From an uncultured Trichococcus sp. (GTDB lineage: Bacteria > Bacillota > Bacilli > Lactobacillales > Aerococcaceae): 64,000 nt of DNA. The DNA is taken from NCBI RefSeq assembly GCF_963667775.1, contig NZ_OY764015.1, positions 3,027,001 through 3,091,000 on the forward strand. The letters run 5' to 3'. The translations under genes and the position numbers were made by a program. This document shows, in pieces, positions 42,067-50,479 of this stretch (position 1 is its first letter; the number at the start of each line of letters is the position of its first letter). Under the pieces are notes generated by a model. It worked only from the letters and a program-made list of their open reading frames with translations, searched no databases and had not been told where the DNA came from.

Positions 42067-42777
42067 ATGAACAGCCAAAAAATACTCGTCGTTGATGACG
42101 ATATCGCAATCCGGCGTCTTATTTGGAAGTCGCTGCAGTCAACGGGCGTTCTGATTTACCAAAGTGATTCCATCGAAAAAACACTGGATATCATGACCCG
42201 AGTGACGTTTGATCTTTTTCTGTTGGATATCAGTCTGGAATATGAGAATGACGGCTATCATCTGGCGCAGCTGATCCGCGCTGACTACCCGTTGACCCCT
42301 ATTATATTTATAAGCGGCAAAAAAAGCGAGACCGATATCATCAATGGTCTCGAAACAGGGGCAGATTATTATATCACGAAGCCTTTTTCGCCTAATCTCT
42401 TGCGGGCTCAAATTTTGAGTACGTTGGAACGGATGAAGACTATCCAGTCACAAAAAACAAATCCGAACAGTCGCGTCCTTAAAGTGGGCGATTTTACTTT
42501 CGACAAAAACCTGTACCAATTGCAAAAGAGAGGGCAAGATATCGCCCTGTCATCTAAAGAAATCCAACTGATGCTGTTTTTTTTGGAAAATCCGAATCAA
42601 GTTTTTTCGAAAGAACAGATCTATGCGAATGTCTGGAATGATGGGGAGATGGACAACAACCTGATCATGGTTTACATCAGTTATCTGCGCAACAAGATCG
42701 AGGATGACTCGAAAAAACCGCGTTATTTGAAGACCGTCTGGGGAATCGGCTATACGTTCAACCCGGACGGCGAATAA
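42067..42777 (+). CDS. Response regulator, OmpR/PhoB family
   Basis: A 236-residue regulator. Receiver domain: ILVVDDDIAIR (acidic pair), phospho-acceptor Asp54 in LFLLDISLE, ISGKKSETD, and the conserved lysine in DYYITKPFSPN. The C-terminal winged helix is of Trans_reg_C type (LSSKEIQLMLFFLENPNQVFSKEQIYANVWNDGEMDNNLIMVYISYLRNKIEDD). ATG 42067 follows GAGGAGG. Unusually for this family, the presumed kinase partner is encoded divergently. It ends 2 bp before the end of the convergent citG gene. Confidence 0.9.
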   Translation: MNSQKILVVDDDIAIRRLIWKSLQSTGVLIYQSDSIEKTLDIMTRVTFDLFLLDISLEYENDGYHLAQLIRADYPLTPIIFISGKKSETDIINGLETGADYYITKPFSPNLLRAQILSTLERMKTIQSQKTNPNSRVLKVGDFTFDKNLYQLQKRGQDIALSSKEIQLMLFFLENPNQVFSKEQIYANVWNDGEMDNNLIMVYISYLRNKIEDDSKKPRYLKTVWGIGYTFNPDGE

Positions 42778-42779
42778 AA

Positions 42780-43652
42780 TCAGAACAGATTCTCCAGTTT
42801 TGCAAAAAAGATGCCCAAGGATAAAAGGTCGGCGGCTCCGCCTGGACTCAAGTGTCTTTCTATCAATGCCAAGTCATAGCTGTACAGCAACTCTTTCAGG
42901 TTTCCTTCAGTGGAAGCTTGCAGGAGTTTTTTTGCTTCCGTTTTGACTGTGTGCCAAGCATCGATGCCTCCGCGGTGGATGATGTTGCCATCTTCGACCT
43001 GGCTCATCAGCAGGAGCAGCGTCTCCAACAACAAAAGCTCTGTCGGGCGATCCTGGTTGGCCCTGAGATAAGGCAATACCAGTTCACCCAAAGCAGGATA
43101 GCCGGCCTCCGCCTCACCGCGGATACCGGTAATGCCATAAGTCAGGAATAACTTTTCTCCGTAACTCAGTGAAGATTTTGTCTCCAGAGCGGAAAAGTCA
43201 TTCGTCACCAATCCATAACTCATTTCTTTAGCGTAGGCGAGAATTTTCTGTGTATCTTTTTCAGTGAAGGGGAGCGCTTTGACTTGTCTGACACAAGCAC
43301 CGGTTGCTCCCAACAGGACAGCAAATGAGAAGTTGGCGCCTTTATGCGTATTGATATTATTAGTGGCAGTCAGCATCGCTTTTTCGGCATGGATGCCCAT
43401 TGAGCGAACTTTATGGAACAGCTCTTTAGCGGAACCTTCATGCTCAGTACCTAATTTTACATATTCGAACAGGTAAGGACTCAGGCTTACGATGCTGTCT
43501 ATAAAAGTGAAGAAATCCATGTCGGAGTGCGCACCGCTGTTGTTCCGGTCGACAAGGCCTGGTTTTGGTGTCAAAGCGACTTCGTAGAGTAACGCCTTTT
43601 CGGCTTGGGCTGCGATATGGACAACTAAATCATTCATTGATTTCATAGTCAA
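42780..43652 (-). CDS. citG: Triphosphoribosyl-dephospho-CoA synthase
   Basis: A 290-residue enzyme that makes the prosthetic-group precursor of citrate lyase from dephospho-CoA and ATP; CitX then transfers it to CitD. The family signature is LTPKPGLVDRNNSGAHSDMDFFTFIDS near the N-terminus, with NTHKGANFSFAVLLGATGA (NTHKG motif) and HRGGIDAW, and C-terminal LSPGGAADLLS. It overlaps the end of the GntR gene by 23 bp. The longest frame begins at a TTG with GGAG 10 bases upstream; ATG at 43646 is an equally possible start. It lies in the citO-citG-type transcript on the opposite strand from the lyase genes. Confidence 0.9.
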   Translation of the reverse strand: MTMKSMNDLVVHIAAQAEKALLYEVALTPKPGLVDRNNSGAHSDMDFFTFIDSIVSLSPYLFEYVKLGTEHEGSAKELFHKVRSMGIHAEKAMLTATNNINTHKGANFSFAVLLGATGACVRQVKALPFTEKDTQKILAYAKEMSYGLVTNDFSALETKSSLSYGEKLFLTYGITGIRGEAEAGYPALGELVLPYLRANQDRPTELLLLETLLLLMSQVEDGNIIHRGGIDAWHTVKTEAKKLLQASTEGNLKELLYSYDLALIERHLSPGGAADLLSLGIFFAKLENLF

Positions 43653-44340
43653 TTTTACGTTTCTCCATTTCTTTAACGATAAAATTCAGTGAGCGATCCA
43701 AATGTTCATACGTGATGAGTTGGATCTGCAACGCATCTTGTGTTTTCATCCCGCGGTAAATCAACCAATGCTCCGCCAACGCAAAATCACGTCTTTCTTT
43801 CGAGCTGATCGAGATGTCCCTGAAGTACATCAGATATTCGGAAAGCTTCATAACGATTGACTTCAGGCGCAACATCTGGCTCTTTTCGTAAATAAATTCA
43901 TTGAATTCAAAAAATTTCTGCTGCAATTCCTCGACCTTATCCTCTTGATTCAGAACCTCGCAATGCTCCAAATGCAAACGCATCACTTTGAAATCCTCGG
44001 CCGTCATCAGCTTCATGGCTGTTGTTGTTGCGAGGGTATCCAACGCTTTGCGGATATCGTAAATTTCATAGGCATCTTTGATGCTGATGCCTTTTACGAC
44101 GACGCCGACCCCTGGTACATGTTTCACTAAATTTTCTTCCGTCAACTTTTTCAGAGCATAGCGGATAGGCGTGCGGCTGATGTTCATATTTTCGGAGAAT
44201 TCTTTTTCGTTGATGCGTTCTCCAGCCGGTATTTCGCCTAAAATGATGGTTTTACGGAATGCCTCGTATATGAGATCTTTCAGCGGCATATTCTGACTGA
44301 GATCCAAATTTTTGCTGACTGCTTTGATGATTGTGCTCAT
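43630..44340 (-). CDS. citO: GntR family regulator of citrate metabolism, CitO-like
   Basis: A 236-residue FadR-subfamily regulator. The N-terminal winged helix is EAFRKTIILGEIPAGERINEKEFSENMNISRTPIRYALKKLTEENLV; the C-terminal FCD-like helical ligand domain follows from about residue 85. In Enterococcus faecalis the GntR protein CitO activates the divergent citrate promoters in response to citrate, and its gene also lies next to citH and across from oadHDB-citCDEFX. The conserved gene order makes the same role likely here. Its target would be the 400-bp divergent region at 45814-46211. The transcript also includes citG. Confidence 0.83.
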   Translation of the reverse strand: MSTIIKAVSKNLDLSQNMPLKDLIYEAFRKTIILGEIPAGERINEKEFSENMNISRTPIRYALKKLTEENLVKHVPGVGVVVKGISIKDAYEIYDIRKALDTLATTTAMKLMTAEDFKVMRLHLEHCEVLNQEDKVEELQQKFFEFNEFIYEKSQMLRLKSIVMKLSEYLMYFRDISISSKERRDFALAEHWLIYRGMKTQDALQIQLITYEHLDRSLNFIVKEMEKRKIDYEINE

Positions 44341-44469
44341 CTTATTCCCCTTCGTTTCATTGTTTTTTGGTTAACTGACGCTTAAATCTCTCTGAGAATG
44401 GATTCCTTATACCAAAAAGCCGAGCAATTTCGCCCGGCTTTCCAGTCTTCACAAGGATTATACGTGTCT

Positions 44470-45813
44470 TTATTGTGGGATGTAAAGCGGCATTTGGCCG
44501 AACAATACGATTGTCACCAAGAAGATTACGAAAATTCCTAGTGCATATTTGGCAGATTCTCTTTGCCAAGCGCCCATATCCAAACCAGTCAAACGAAGCA
44601 ACAGGTAGATGAAGGCGACCAGCGGGCTCAGCAAGTGGAACGCTTGACCCATCAGGGAAGCCAAAGCCATTTGCATGTTTGTGAATCCGTAAGAGCGACC
44701 AGCTTCCGCCAATACAGGCAAAACACCGAAGTAGAAGCCATCATTGGAGATGAAGAAAGTACCTGGTGCAGAGATAACGGCGATGATGATTCCCCAGAAA
44801 CCTGCCAACTGTTTAGGGATGATTGTTGCGAAGCTTTCCGCCAAAGCAGTAGCCATTCCGGAACCTTGGAACAAGCCCATGAATACGCCGGCTGCGAATA
44901 CCAGGATAACTACTTGGACAGCGTCACCGCCGTTTGCGCCGATACGTGAAGATTGATCTTTAAGGGCAGGGTAGTTCACCATCAATGCGATACATGTGCC
45001 GACCAAGAACAACATCAAAGGTGGCATTGAGATAGCTTCGATGAACGATCCTGCAACCAACCAAGCAATCAAACCGATTGTCAGGATGCCGTTGAATACG
45101 AAGTTTTGAGGACGACGGATTTCTTGTGTTTCAGGATCAGTAACAGTAGTCATTTCATCGATTTCTGCATCAGTCAGAACTTTGACGCCCAGACGAGCGC
45201 GTTCTTTGCGGCCCATGTGTGGTGCAACCCAGAAAGTGACATACAGCAAAGCCAATACCATACCAGGAGCAAGATAAGAAAGAATGCTTGCATCAACTTC
45301 CAGAACAGCCATCGCACGAGCAGTAGGACCGCCCCATGGAAGCAAGTTCATGATTGTGTTTTGTAGGATAACCAAAACAGCAAGATTCATCAAGTTCATG
45401 TTCAGTTTCTTATAGATAGGAATGAAAGCTGAACAGCAGATCAAAGTTGTTGTAGTACCATCACCATTTAAAGATACAGTTGCAGCAACGACAGCAGTTG
45501 CCATCAAAACCTTCATTGGATCGCCTTTAGCGAAGTGGATCATTTTTTTAGTGATAGGGTCGAACAGACCAGTATCCAACATGATAGAGAAGTACATAAT
45601 AGCGAACAATAACATGATACCTGTTTTAGAAGTTGTATTTACACCTTCCAGAACAAATTCACCGATGTTCCCGGAGGTAACACCCGTTGCCATAGCGATG
45701 AGCGTAAAAACAAGCGGGATGATAACAAGTGCGGTGAACGGTGATAATTTTTTCTTCATGATCACGAACATGAAGATTGCGATCATTGCATAAGATAAAA
45801 CTGTAAGTAACAT
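44470..45813 (-). CDS. citH: Citrate transporter, CitMHS family
   Basis: A 447-residue membrane carrier of the citrate-Me2+:H+ symporter group (CitM/CitH). Hydrophobic segments cover the whole length, with the family-like stretches VSLNGDGTTTTLICCSAFIPIYKKL (signature region), LPWGGPTARAMAVLEV, and near the C-terminus ISAPGTFFISNDGFYFGVLPVLAEAG and SLMGQAFHLLSPLVAFIYLLL. The start follows AAGGAGAAAGAAA. It is divergent from the oad-cit operon and upstream of citO on the same strand, the E. faecalis citHO order. It should import citrate complexed to a divalent metal. Confidence 0.9.
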   Translation of the reverse strand: MLLTVLSYAMIAIFMFVIMKKKLSPFTALVIIPLVFTLIAMATGVTSGNIGEFVLEGVNTTSKTGIMLLFAIMYFSIMLDTGLFDPITKKMIHFAKGDPMKVLMATAVVAATVSLNGDGTTTTLICCSAFIPIYKKLNMNLMNLAVLVILQNTIMNLLPWGGPTARAMAVLEVDASILSYLAPGMVLALLYVTFWVAPHMGRKERARLGVKVLTDAEIDEMTTVTDPETQEIRRPQNFVFNGILTIGLIAWLVAGSFIEAISMPPLMLFLVGTCIALMVNYPALKDQSSRIGANGGDAVQVVILVFAAGVFMGLFQGSGMATALAESFATIIPKQLAGFWGIIIAVISAPGTFFISNDGFYFGVLPVLAEAGRSYGFTNMQMALASLMGQAFHLLSPLVAFIYLLLRLTGLDMGAWQRESAKYALGIFVIFLVTIVLFGQMPLYIPQ

Positions 45814-46211
45814 TTTCTTTCTCCTTCCGACTATAAAAAAGTTTTTGAGAGTGCCCGACCGCTTCAGTATTTAAAGAAATAAGTGAATAGGTTCACATTT
45901 TTTCTAATTTAAAAATACCGAAATTGATGGGGCTATCTCTCTAAGAGCAATAATAGTTACTTAGCCAGTCGATTGAAAGCCGTTACTTTAAAAAAACACA
46001 AAAAATACACCTGTATTGAAACGCTTTCTTAAATGCGGCTTAACCAAATATTAAAAAAGTCTTAAATGGCTATGAATGTTGATGTATCAATGTTTTTGGC
46101 GTTTTTGTAATTTTGAGAACATAAAAAAAACAATAAAACAGGCTTGATGGTCTGTTTTTAATGAGAGAAATTTCTATAATGGGATTAAATCCATAGAAAG
46201 GACGTGAGAAA
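45814..46211. promoter_or_regulatory. Divergent control region of the citrate locus
   Basis: AT-rich spacer between citH and oadH. Features: GTGAA-TAGG-TTCAC inverted repeat at 45883-45896 near the citH promoter side (candidate GntR-type operator), a GAAACGCTTTC palindrome at 46018-46028 that resembles a shortened cre, and TATAAT at 46175-46180 as the -10 box for oadH without a strong -35 (CTGTTT, spacer 17). The weak -35 fits activation by CitO. Confidence 0.5.
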
Positions 46212-46538
46212 ATGATTTTTTTCAAAGGTTTCTTTGGGAAAAAGGACACAAAAGAGCCTGAGTCAGTACCGTCAGCAACGGTTGGTGCAAGTGAACCCGT
46301 GAATGACCTGATTGAAATTCCAGCTTTTATACCCACTGATCCGAATGAATATGAATTAGTCAGTGTCATTGCGACAGCAATCGCTGCAGGAGATCATCCT
46401 AAATCGCAGTTTGTGGTAAAGAATATTATGAAGCGTAATCCCGAGGCTCATCTTGTTTCGCTGATTTCCGCAAGTCTTGCAGCAGGCACCATGCCCGAAA
46501 GTAAATTTGTAGTAAGAAAAATAAGTCAGGTTAAATAA
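46212..46538 (+). CDS. oadH: OadH-like small subunit with two copies of the decarboxylase-gamma C-terminal motif
   Basis: A 108-residue soluble protein, first gene of the oad-cit operon, in the position of oadH of E. faecalis. After a Pro/Ser/Glu-rich segment (residues 12-40), two tandem units appear: YELVSVIATAIAAG...SQFVVKNIMKRN (about 47-77) and AHLVSLISASLAAG...SKFVVRKISQVK (about 79-108). Each resembles the C-terminal motif of Na+-pump decarboxylase gamma/delta subunits, which binds the alpha subunit. It could therefore tether the soluble carboxyltransferase to the pump. No membrane helix is present. The ribosome site is AAAGGACGTG. Confidence 0.72.
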   Translation: MIFFKGFFGKKDTKEPESVPSATVGASEPVNDLIEIPAFIPTDPNEYELVSVIATAIAAGDHPKSQFVVKNIMKRNPEAHLVSLISASLAAGTMPESKFVVRKISQVK

Positions 46539-46554
46539 TAAGGAGGAATTATAA

Positions 46555-46947
46555 ATGTTAAGAAAATTTAAAATCGCAATCGATGGTAAGGAATATTTAG
46601 TGGAAATGGAAGAAATCGGCGGCGTGCCACAACCGGTTCAAGCACCAGTTGCAGCAGCACCGGCAGCTCCAGTAGCGGCACCAGCAGAACAAGCAGCACC
46701 TGCACCAGTCGCAGCGCCTGTTTCAGCAGCTTCAGGAGACGCAATGACAGCACCGATGCCAGGAACGATCTTAAGATTGTTAGTGAATATCGGCGACGAA
46801 GTAAAAGAAAACCAACCATTGATGATTCTGGAAGCAATGAAGATGGAAAATGAAGTTGTCGCAAACCACGCGGGTAAAGTAGCTGGAATCCATGTGAACC
46901 AAGGTCAAGTCGTAAATGCCGGCGATGCATTGATCACCATCGCATAA
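46555..46947 (+). CDS. oadD: Biotin carboxyl carrier subunit of oxaloacetate decarboxylase
   Basis: A 130-residue biotin carrier. The N-terminus (RKFKIAIDGKEYLVEMEEI) is followed by an Ala/Pro linker (about residues 27-60) and a biotinyl domain (about 62-130) with the attachment motif ILEAMKMENEVVA, whose lysine carries biotin. The alpha subunit in this locus lacks a biotin domain, so this separate carrier supplies it. It moves carboxyl groups from OadA to the membrane pump OadB. It lies 16 bp after oadH with AAGGAGG upstream. Confidence 0.9.
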   Translation: MLRKFKIAIDGKEYLVEMEEIGGVPQPVQAPVAAAPAAPVAAPAEQAAPAPVAAPVSAASGDAMTAPMPGTILRLLVNIGDEVKENQPLMILEAMKMENEVVANHAGKVAGIHVNQGQVVNAGDALITIA

Positions 46948-46974
46948 TTATCTTATTTAGGAGGAAGTGAATAA

Positions 46975-48096
46975 ATGGAAACATTATTAGCAGGAATTAC
47001 ATCCATTACGATGGGCCAAATCGCAATGATGCTTATCGGGGCTGTCCTGATATATTTAGGAATCAAAAAAGAGTACGAACCTACATTACTGGTGCCTATG
47101 GGACTGGGGACCATCTTGGTAAACTTCCCTGGTACGGGCGTTCTGACCCAAGTGGTCAACGGATCTGAATCAGAGGGCGTTTTGGATGTTCTCTTCAAAG
47201 CGGGTATCAGCACTGAGTTGTTCCCATTGCTTATTTTCATCGGAATCGGAGCCATGATCGATTTCGGACCACTGTTGCAAAACCCATTCATGTTATTATT
47301 CGGTGCAGCCGCTCAATTCGGTATCTTCTTTACGATCGTAGTCGCTATCTTCTTCGGATTTGATATCCGGGAAGCTGCTTCAATCGGTATCATCGGTGCC
47401 GCTGACGGTCCGACTGCCATCTTCGTATCCAACCAATTGTCGCCTAATCTTCTGGGACCGATCACAGTTGCCGCTTATTCTTACATGGCCTTGGTCCCGA
47501 TCATCCAACCGATCGCCATCAAAGCTGTCACAACCAAAGCAGAACGTCGCATCCGCATGACTTACAAAGCGGAAGGCGTATCCAAAATGACAAAAATTCT
47601 TTTCCCGATCATCATCACGATCGTTGCCGGTTTTATCGCACCAATTTCTCTTCCGTTGGTAGGTTTCTTGATGTTCGGTAACTTGCTGCGCGAATGTGGC
47701 GTGTTGGACAGACTTTCATTGACTGCCCAAAATGAATTGGTAAACATCATCAGTATCCTGTTGGGTCTTACGATTTCCGTCAAAATGCAGGCTGAGCTGT
47801 TCTTGAATCTGCAAACATTGATGATCATCGCTTTCGGTTTGGTTGCCTTCATCATGGATACAGTCGGTGGCGTATTGTTCGCCAAATTCCTGAACCTGTT
47901 CAGAACCACAAAAATCAATCCGATGATCGGTGGTGCCGGTATTTCCGCATTCCCGATGTCAAGCCGTGTTATCCAAAAAATGGCTACGGATGAGGATCCT
48001 CAAAACTTTATTTTGATGTATGCTGTCGGTGCGAATGTATCCGGACAAATTGCATCTGTTATCGCTGGTGGTTTAGTACTTGCCTTCTTTAGCTAA
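46975..48096 (+). CDS. oadB: Na+-pumping oxaloacetate decarboxylase beta subunit
   Basis: A 373-residue integral membrane subunit that decarboxylates carboxybiotin and pumps Na+ out. The conserved loop with the Na+-coordinating aspartate is GIIGAADGPTAIFVSNQL at about residues 137-154. GVSKMTKILFPIIITIVAGFIAP and the C-terminal GAGISAFPMSSRVIQKMATDEDPQNFILMYAVGANVSGQIASVIAGG match the end of the family. Its context between oadD and the tiny oadG, with citrate lyase genes downstream, assigns it to oxaloacetate, not methylmalonyl-CoA or glutaconyl-CoA. The ribosome site is AGGAGG. Confidence 0.92.
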   Translation: METLLAGITSITMGQIAMMLIGAVLIYLGIKKEYEPTLLVPMGLGTILVNFPGTGVLTQVVNGSESEGVLDVLFKAGISTELFPLLIFIGIGAMIDFGPLLQNPFMLLFGAAAQFGIFFTIVVAIFFGFDIREAASIGIIGAADGPTAIFVSNQLSPNLLGPITVAAYSYMALVPIIQPIAIKAVTTKAERRIRMTYKAEGVSKMTKILFPIIITIVAGFIAPISLPLVGFLMFGNLLRECGVLDRLSLTAQNELVNIISILLGLTISVKMQAELFLNLQTLMIIAFGLVAFIMDTVGGVLFAKFLNLFRTTKINPMIGGAGISAFPMSSRVIQKMATDEDPQNFILMYAVGANVSGQIASVIAGGLVLAFFS

Positions 48097-48122
48097 GAAG
48101 GTTCATTGAAAGGAGAATTATT

Positions 48123-48251
48123 ATGGTATTTGATCCAGAAGCTTTACAAATTGCATTTGAATTGATGATTTTCGGTATGGGTGGCATCTTCCTGGTGCTA
48201 TTCCTACTGTATGTTGTATCGATTGTATTGATCAAACGTTTTCCAGCCTAA
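48123..48251 (+). CDS. oadG: Oxaloacetate decarboxylase gamma-like micro-subunit (OadG), 42 residues
   Basis: A 42-residue single-helix membrane protein between oadB and citC. The frame begins at ATG 48123 after GAAAGGAG and ends at TAA 48249-48251. Its one hydrophobic stretch (about residues 14-38) contains LMIFGMGGIFLVLFLLYVV, the FGMGxVF-type core of OadG subunits, and it ends KRFPA. Full-length OadG also has a C-terminal tail that binds OadA; that part is missing here and may be supplied by the OadH-like protein. It is too short for many gene callers. Confidence 0.78.
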   Translation: MVFDPEALQIAFELMIFGMGGIFLVLFLLYVVSIVLIKRFPA

Positions 48252-48275
48252 AAATAAAACAAAGAAGGCTTACCT

Positions 48276-49304
48276 ATGTATGAACTGAAAAGAATCTGGA
48301 TAAATCGTGTTCCAGCGGACAAAAAAGCTTGGGAAGATTTATTGGTCTTAGGCGGATTGGTCCCGGACGAGCAAGTCGACTATACAGTAGGCCTCTATGA
48401 CCGAAACAAATTAGTCGCTACCGGATCGACTTATCAAAACATCATCAAACTCATCGCTGTCGATCCTGAGTATCAAAGCGAAAATTTATTGACAAAAATC
48501 GTGATGGCTTTATCTTCCAAGCTTCACGATGAGAGCATTATCCACTTCTTTTTGTATACGAAACCCTGCGTGGCGGTTTCCTTTGCATCTCTTGGGTTCA
48601 AAGAAATCATCCGCACAGATACGATTCTCTTTATGGAACAAGGTTCTCCCGATTTTGCGGATTACTTGGCCTTGCTTGAAAGCCGTAAGAGGGATGCCGA
48701 TCATGCGGGAGCCATCGTAATGAATGCTAATCCATTCACCAAAGGTCATTTGTACTTAGTCGAAACGGCTGCTGCGCAAGTTGATGTACTCTATCTTTTT
48801 GTCCTCTCTGATGATCGCTCTGAGTTTTCGACGGCAGAGCGGTTGAAGCTTGTAGAGGCGGGCACACAGCACCTTCCGAATGTGGTCATTCTCCCGACAA
48901 GGGACTATCAAGTGTCATCCGCTACTTTCCCTTCCTATTTCCTGAAGGATCAGGCAGTAGAAGGCATAGCCCGCGTACAGGCTGTGCTGGATGCAACCTT
49001 GTTCAAGGAGAGGATCGCGCCTGCTCTCCAGATCAAAACGCGCTTTGTAGGGGAAGAGCCATTATCCCCCGTTACAGAGGTATATAACGAGAGTATGCGT
49101 AAGATTTTTTCTGATACGCTTGCCCTTACAGTCGTTCCCCGGATCGAACTGGAAGGGCAGGTCATCAGTGCTACACGTGTACGAAAAGCATTGAAAGAAG
49201 ATGATTTTCAAACAATTAAAAAACTTGTACCACCAACAACTTATATTTATTTGGCAGAAAATTATGGAAAAGACAAATTTAGAGGTGAAAAAAGTGGAAA
49301 TTAA
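48276..49304 (+). CDS. citC: [Citrate (pro-3S)-lyase] ligase
   Basis: A 342-residue acetate:SH-citrate lyase ligase that activates CitD by acetylating its thiol with acetate and ATP. An N-terminal GNAT-like domain (about 1-125) precedes a nucleotidyltransferase domain whose HxGH-like motif is MNANPFTKGHLYLVETAA. Further family motifs are FVLSDDRSEFSTAERLKLVE and SATRVRKALKEDDF near the end. It overlaps the citD start by 11 bp, indicating translational coupling. Start ATG 48276 is preceded by AAGAAGGC. Confidence 0.92.
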   Translation: MYELKRIWINRVPADKKAWEDLLVLGGLVPDEQVDYTVGLYDRNKLVATGSTYQNIIKLIAVDPEYQSENLLTKIVMALSSKLHDESIIHFFLYTKPCVAVSFASLGFKEIIRTDTILFMEQGSPDFADYLALLESRKRDADHAGAIVMNANPFTKGHLYLVETAAAQVDVLYLFVLSDDRSEFSTAERLKLVEAGTQHLPNVVILPTRDYQVSSATFPSYFLKDQAVEGIARVQAVLDATLFKERIAPALQIKTRFVGEEPLSPVTEVYNESMRKIFSDTLALTVVPRIELEGQVISATRVRKALKEDDFQTIKKLVPPTTYIYLAENYGKDKFRGEKSGN

Positions 49305-49602
49305 AAAATATGCAGTAGCTGGAACGACTGAATCAAGTGACATCATGATCGTCGTTGAACCTAGCGATAACAACGAAGTCGCAGTGACACTGAATTCAAG
49401 CGTGGAAAAACAATATGGCGATCGTATCGAGGAAGTCATCATCGCAACACTTAAAAATCTTGGCATCACAAGCGCGAAAGTATCCGCTGTCGACAAAGGT
49501 GCTTTGGATTGCACAATCGAAGCGCGCACAGTAACGGCCATTCACCGTGCCGCTGAACAAGAAGACTATAACTGGAAGGAGATGGACACATGGAACGTTT
49601 AA
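49294..49602 (+). CDS. citD: Citrate lyase acyl carrier protein (gamma subunit)
   Basis: A 102-residue acyl carrier. The prosthetic-group serine is Ser14 in AGTTESSDIMI, the family site. VNS-type ENVALN-like segment is replaced by VTLNSSVEKQYGDRIEEVI, and the C-terminus DKGALDCTIEARTVTAIHRA is conserved. The start is a GTG at 49294, preceded by AGAGGTG and overlapping the end of citC; the frame is open further up to 49201 but that part lies inside citC. It overlaps citE by 13 bp. Confidence 0.9.
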   Translation: MEIKKYAVAGTTESSDIMIVVEPSDNNEVAVTLNSSVEKQYGDRIEEVIIATLKNLGITSAKVSAVDKGALDCTIEARTVTAIHRAAEQEDYNWKEMDTWNV

Positions 49603-50477
49603 GAAGAACTATGATGTTTGTCCCTGGCGCAAATGCTGCAATGCTAAGGGATGCCCCCCTATATGGTGCTGATTCGATCATGTTTGACCTGGAGGATGCG
49701 GTTTCGCTGAAAGAAAAAGATTCAGCCCGTACATTGGTGCATTTCGCCTTGCGGACATTCGATTACAGCAAATCAGAAACAGTCGTGCGTATCAACAGCC
49801 TGGATACAGTCGGGAAATTGGACATCGAAGCGATGGTTTTGGCAGGCGTGGATGTTATCCGTCTTCCGAAAACGGAAACAGCGCAAGATATCGTGGACGT
49901 AGATGAAGCGATCACTGAAGTCGAAACAAAATACGGCATCGAAATCGGCAGAACCAAAATGATGGCCGCCATCGAATCCGCTGAAGGCGTACTGAATGCC
50001 CGCGAAATCGCTAAAGCATCCACCCGCTTGATCGGGATTGCATTAGGTGCGGAAGACTACGTCACCAACATGAAAACAAAACGCTACCCTGACGGACAAG
50101 AATTATTCTTCGCAAGAAGCTACATTCTGCATTCAGCCCGTGCGGCCGGCATCGCAGCCATCGATACGGTCTACTCTGACGTTGAAAACGTGGGCGGATT
50201 CGCTCGCGAAGTGGAGCTTGTCAAACAACTTGGTTTCGATGGGAAATCCGTCATCAACCCGCGTCAAATTCCGATCGTCAACCATATCTACGCACCAACA
50301 GAAAAAGAAATTCAACATGCTAAAGAAGTTATTTGGGCTATCAGAGAAGCTGAAGAAAAAGGTTCAGGCGTTATTTCCTTGAAAGGTAAGATGGTCGATA
50401 AACCGATCGTTGAACGTGCTGAACGTGTCATTGCTTTGGCCAAAGCCGCAAAACTTATTAGCGAGGAGGATATTTAA
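49590..50477 (+). CDS. citE: Citrate lyase beta subunit (citryl-CoA lyase)
   Basis: A 295-residue TIM-barrel of the HpcH/HpaI aldolase family, which splits citryl-ACP into acetyl-ACP and oxaloacetate. It starts RRTMMFVPGANAAML and carries DSIMFDLEDAVSLKEKDSAR (Mg-binding Glu/Asp), VIRLPKTETAQDI, AAIESAEGVLNAREIA and LGAEDYVTNMKTKR. Length is normal. The ATG at 49590 lies inside the end of citD and has AAGGAG upstream. It forms the complex with CitF and CitD. Confidence 0.93.
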   Translation: MERLRRTMMFVPGANAAMLRDAPLYGADSIMFDLEDAVSLKEKDSARTLVHFALRTFDYSKSETVVRINSLDTVGKLDIEAMVLAGVDVIRLPKTETAQDIVDVDEAITEVETKYGIEIGRTKMMAAIESAEGVLNAREIAKASTRLIGIALGAEDYVTNMKTKRYPDGQELFFARSYILHSARAAGIAAIDTVYSDVENVGGFAREVELVKQLGFDGKSVINPRQIPIVNHIYAPTEKEIQHAKEVIWAIREAEEKGSGVISLKGKMVDKPIVERAERVIALAKAAKLISEEDI

Positions 50478-50479
50478 TC

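Noticed and set aside
46015-46030. TTGAAACGCTTTCTT as a cre site in the citrate control region
   Set aside because: One base is missing between TG and CG relative to the cre consensus, so it is listed only as a weak possibility.
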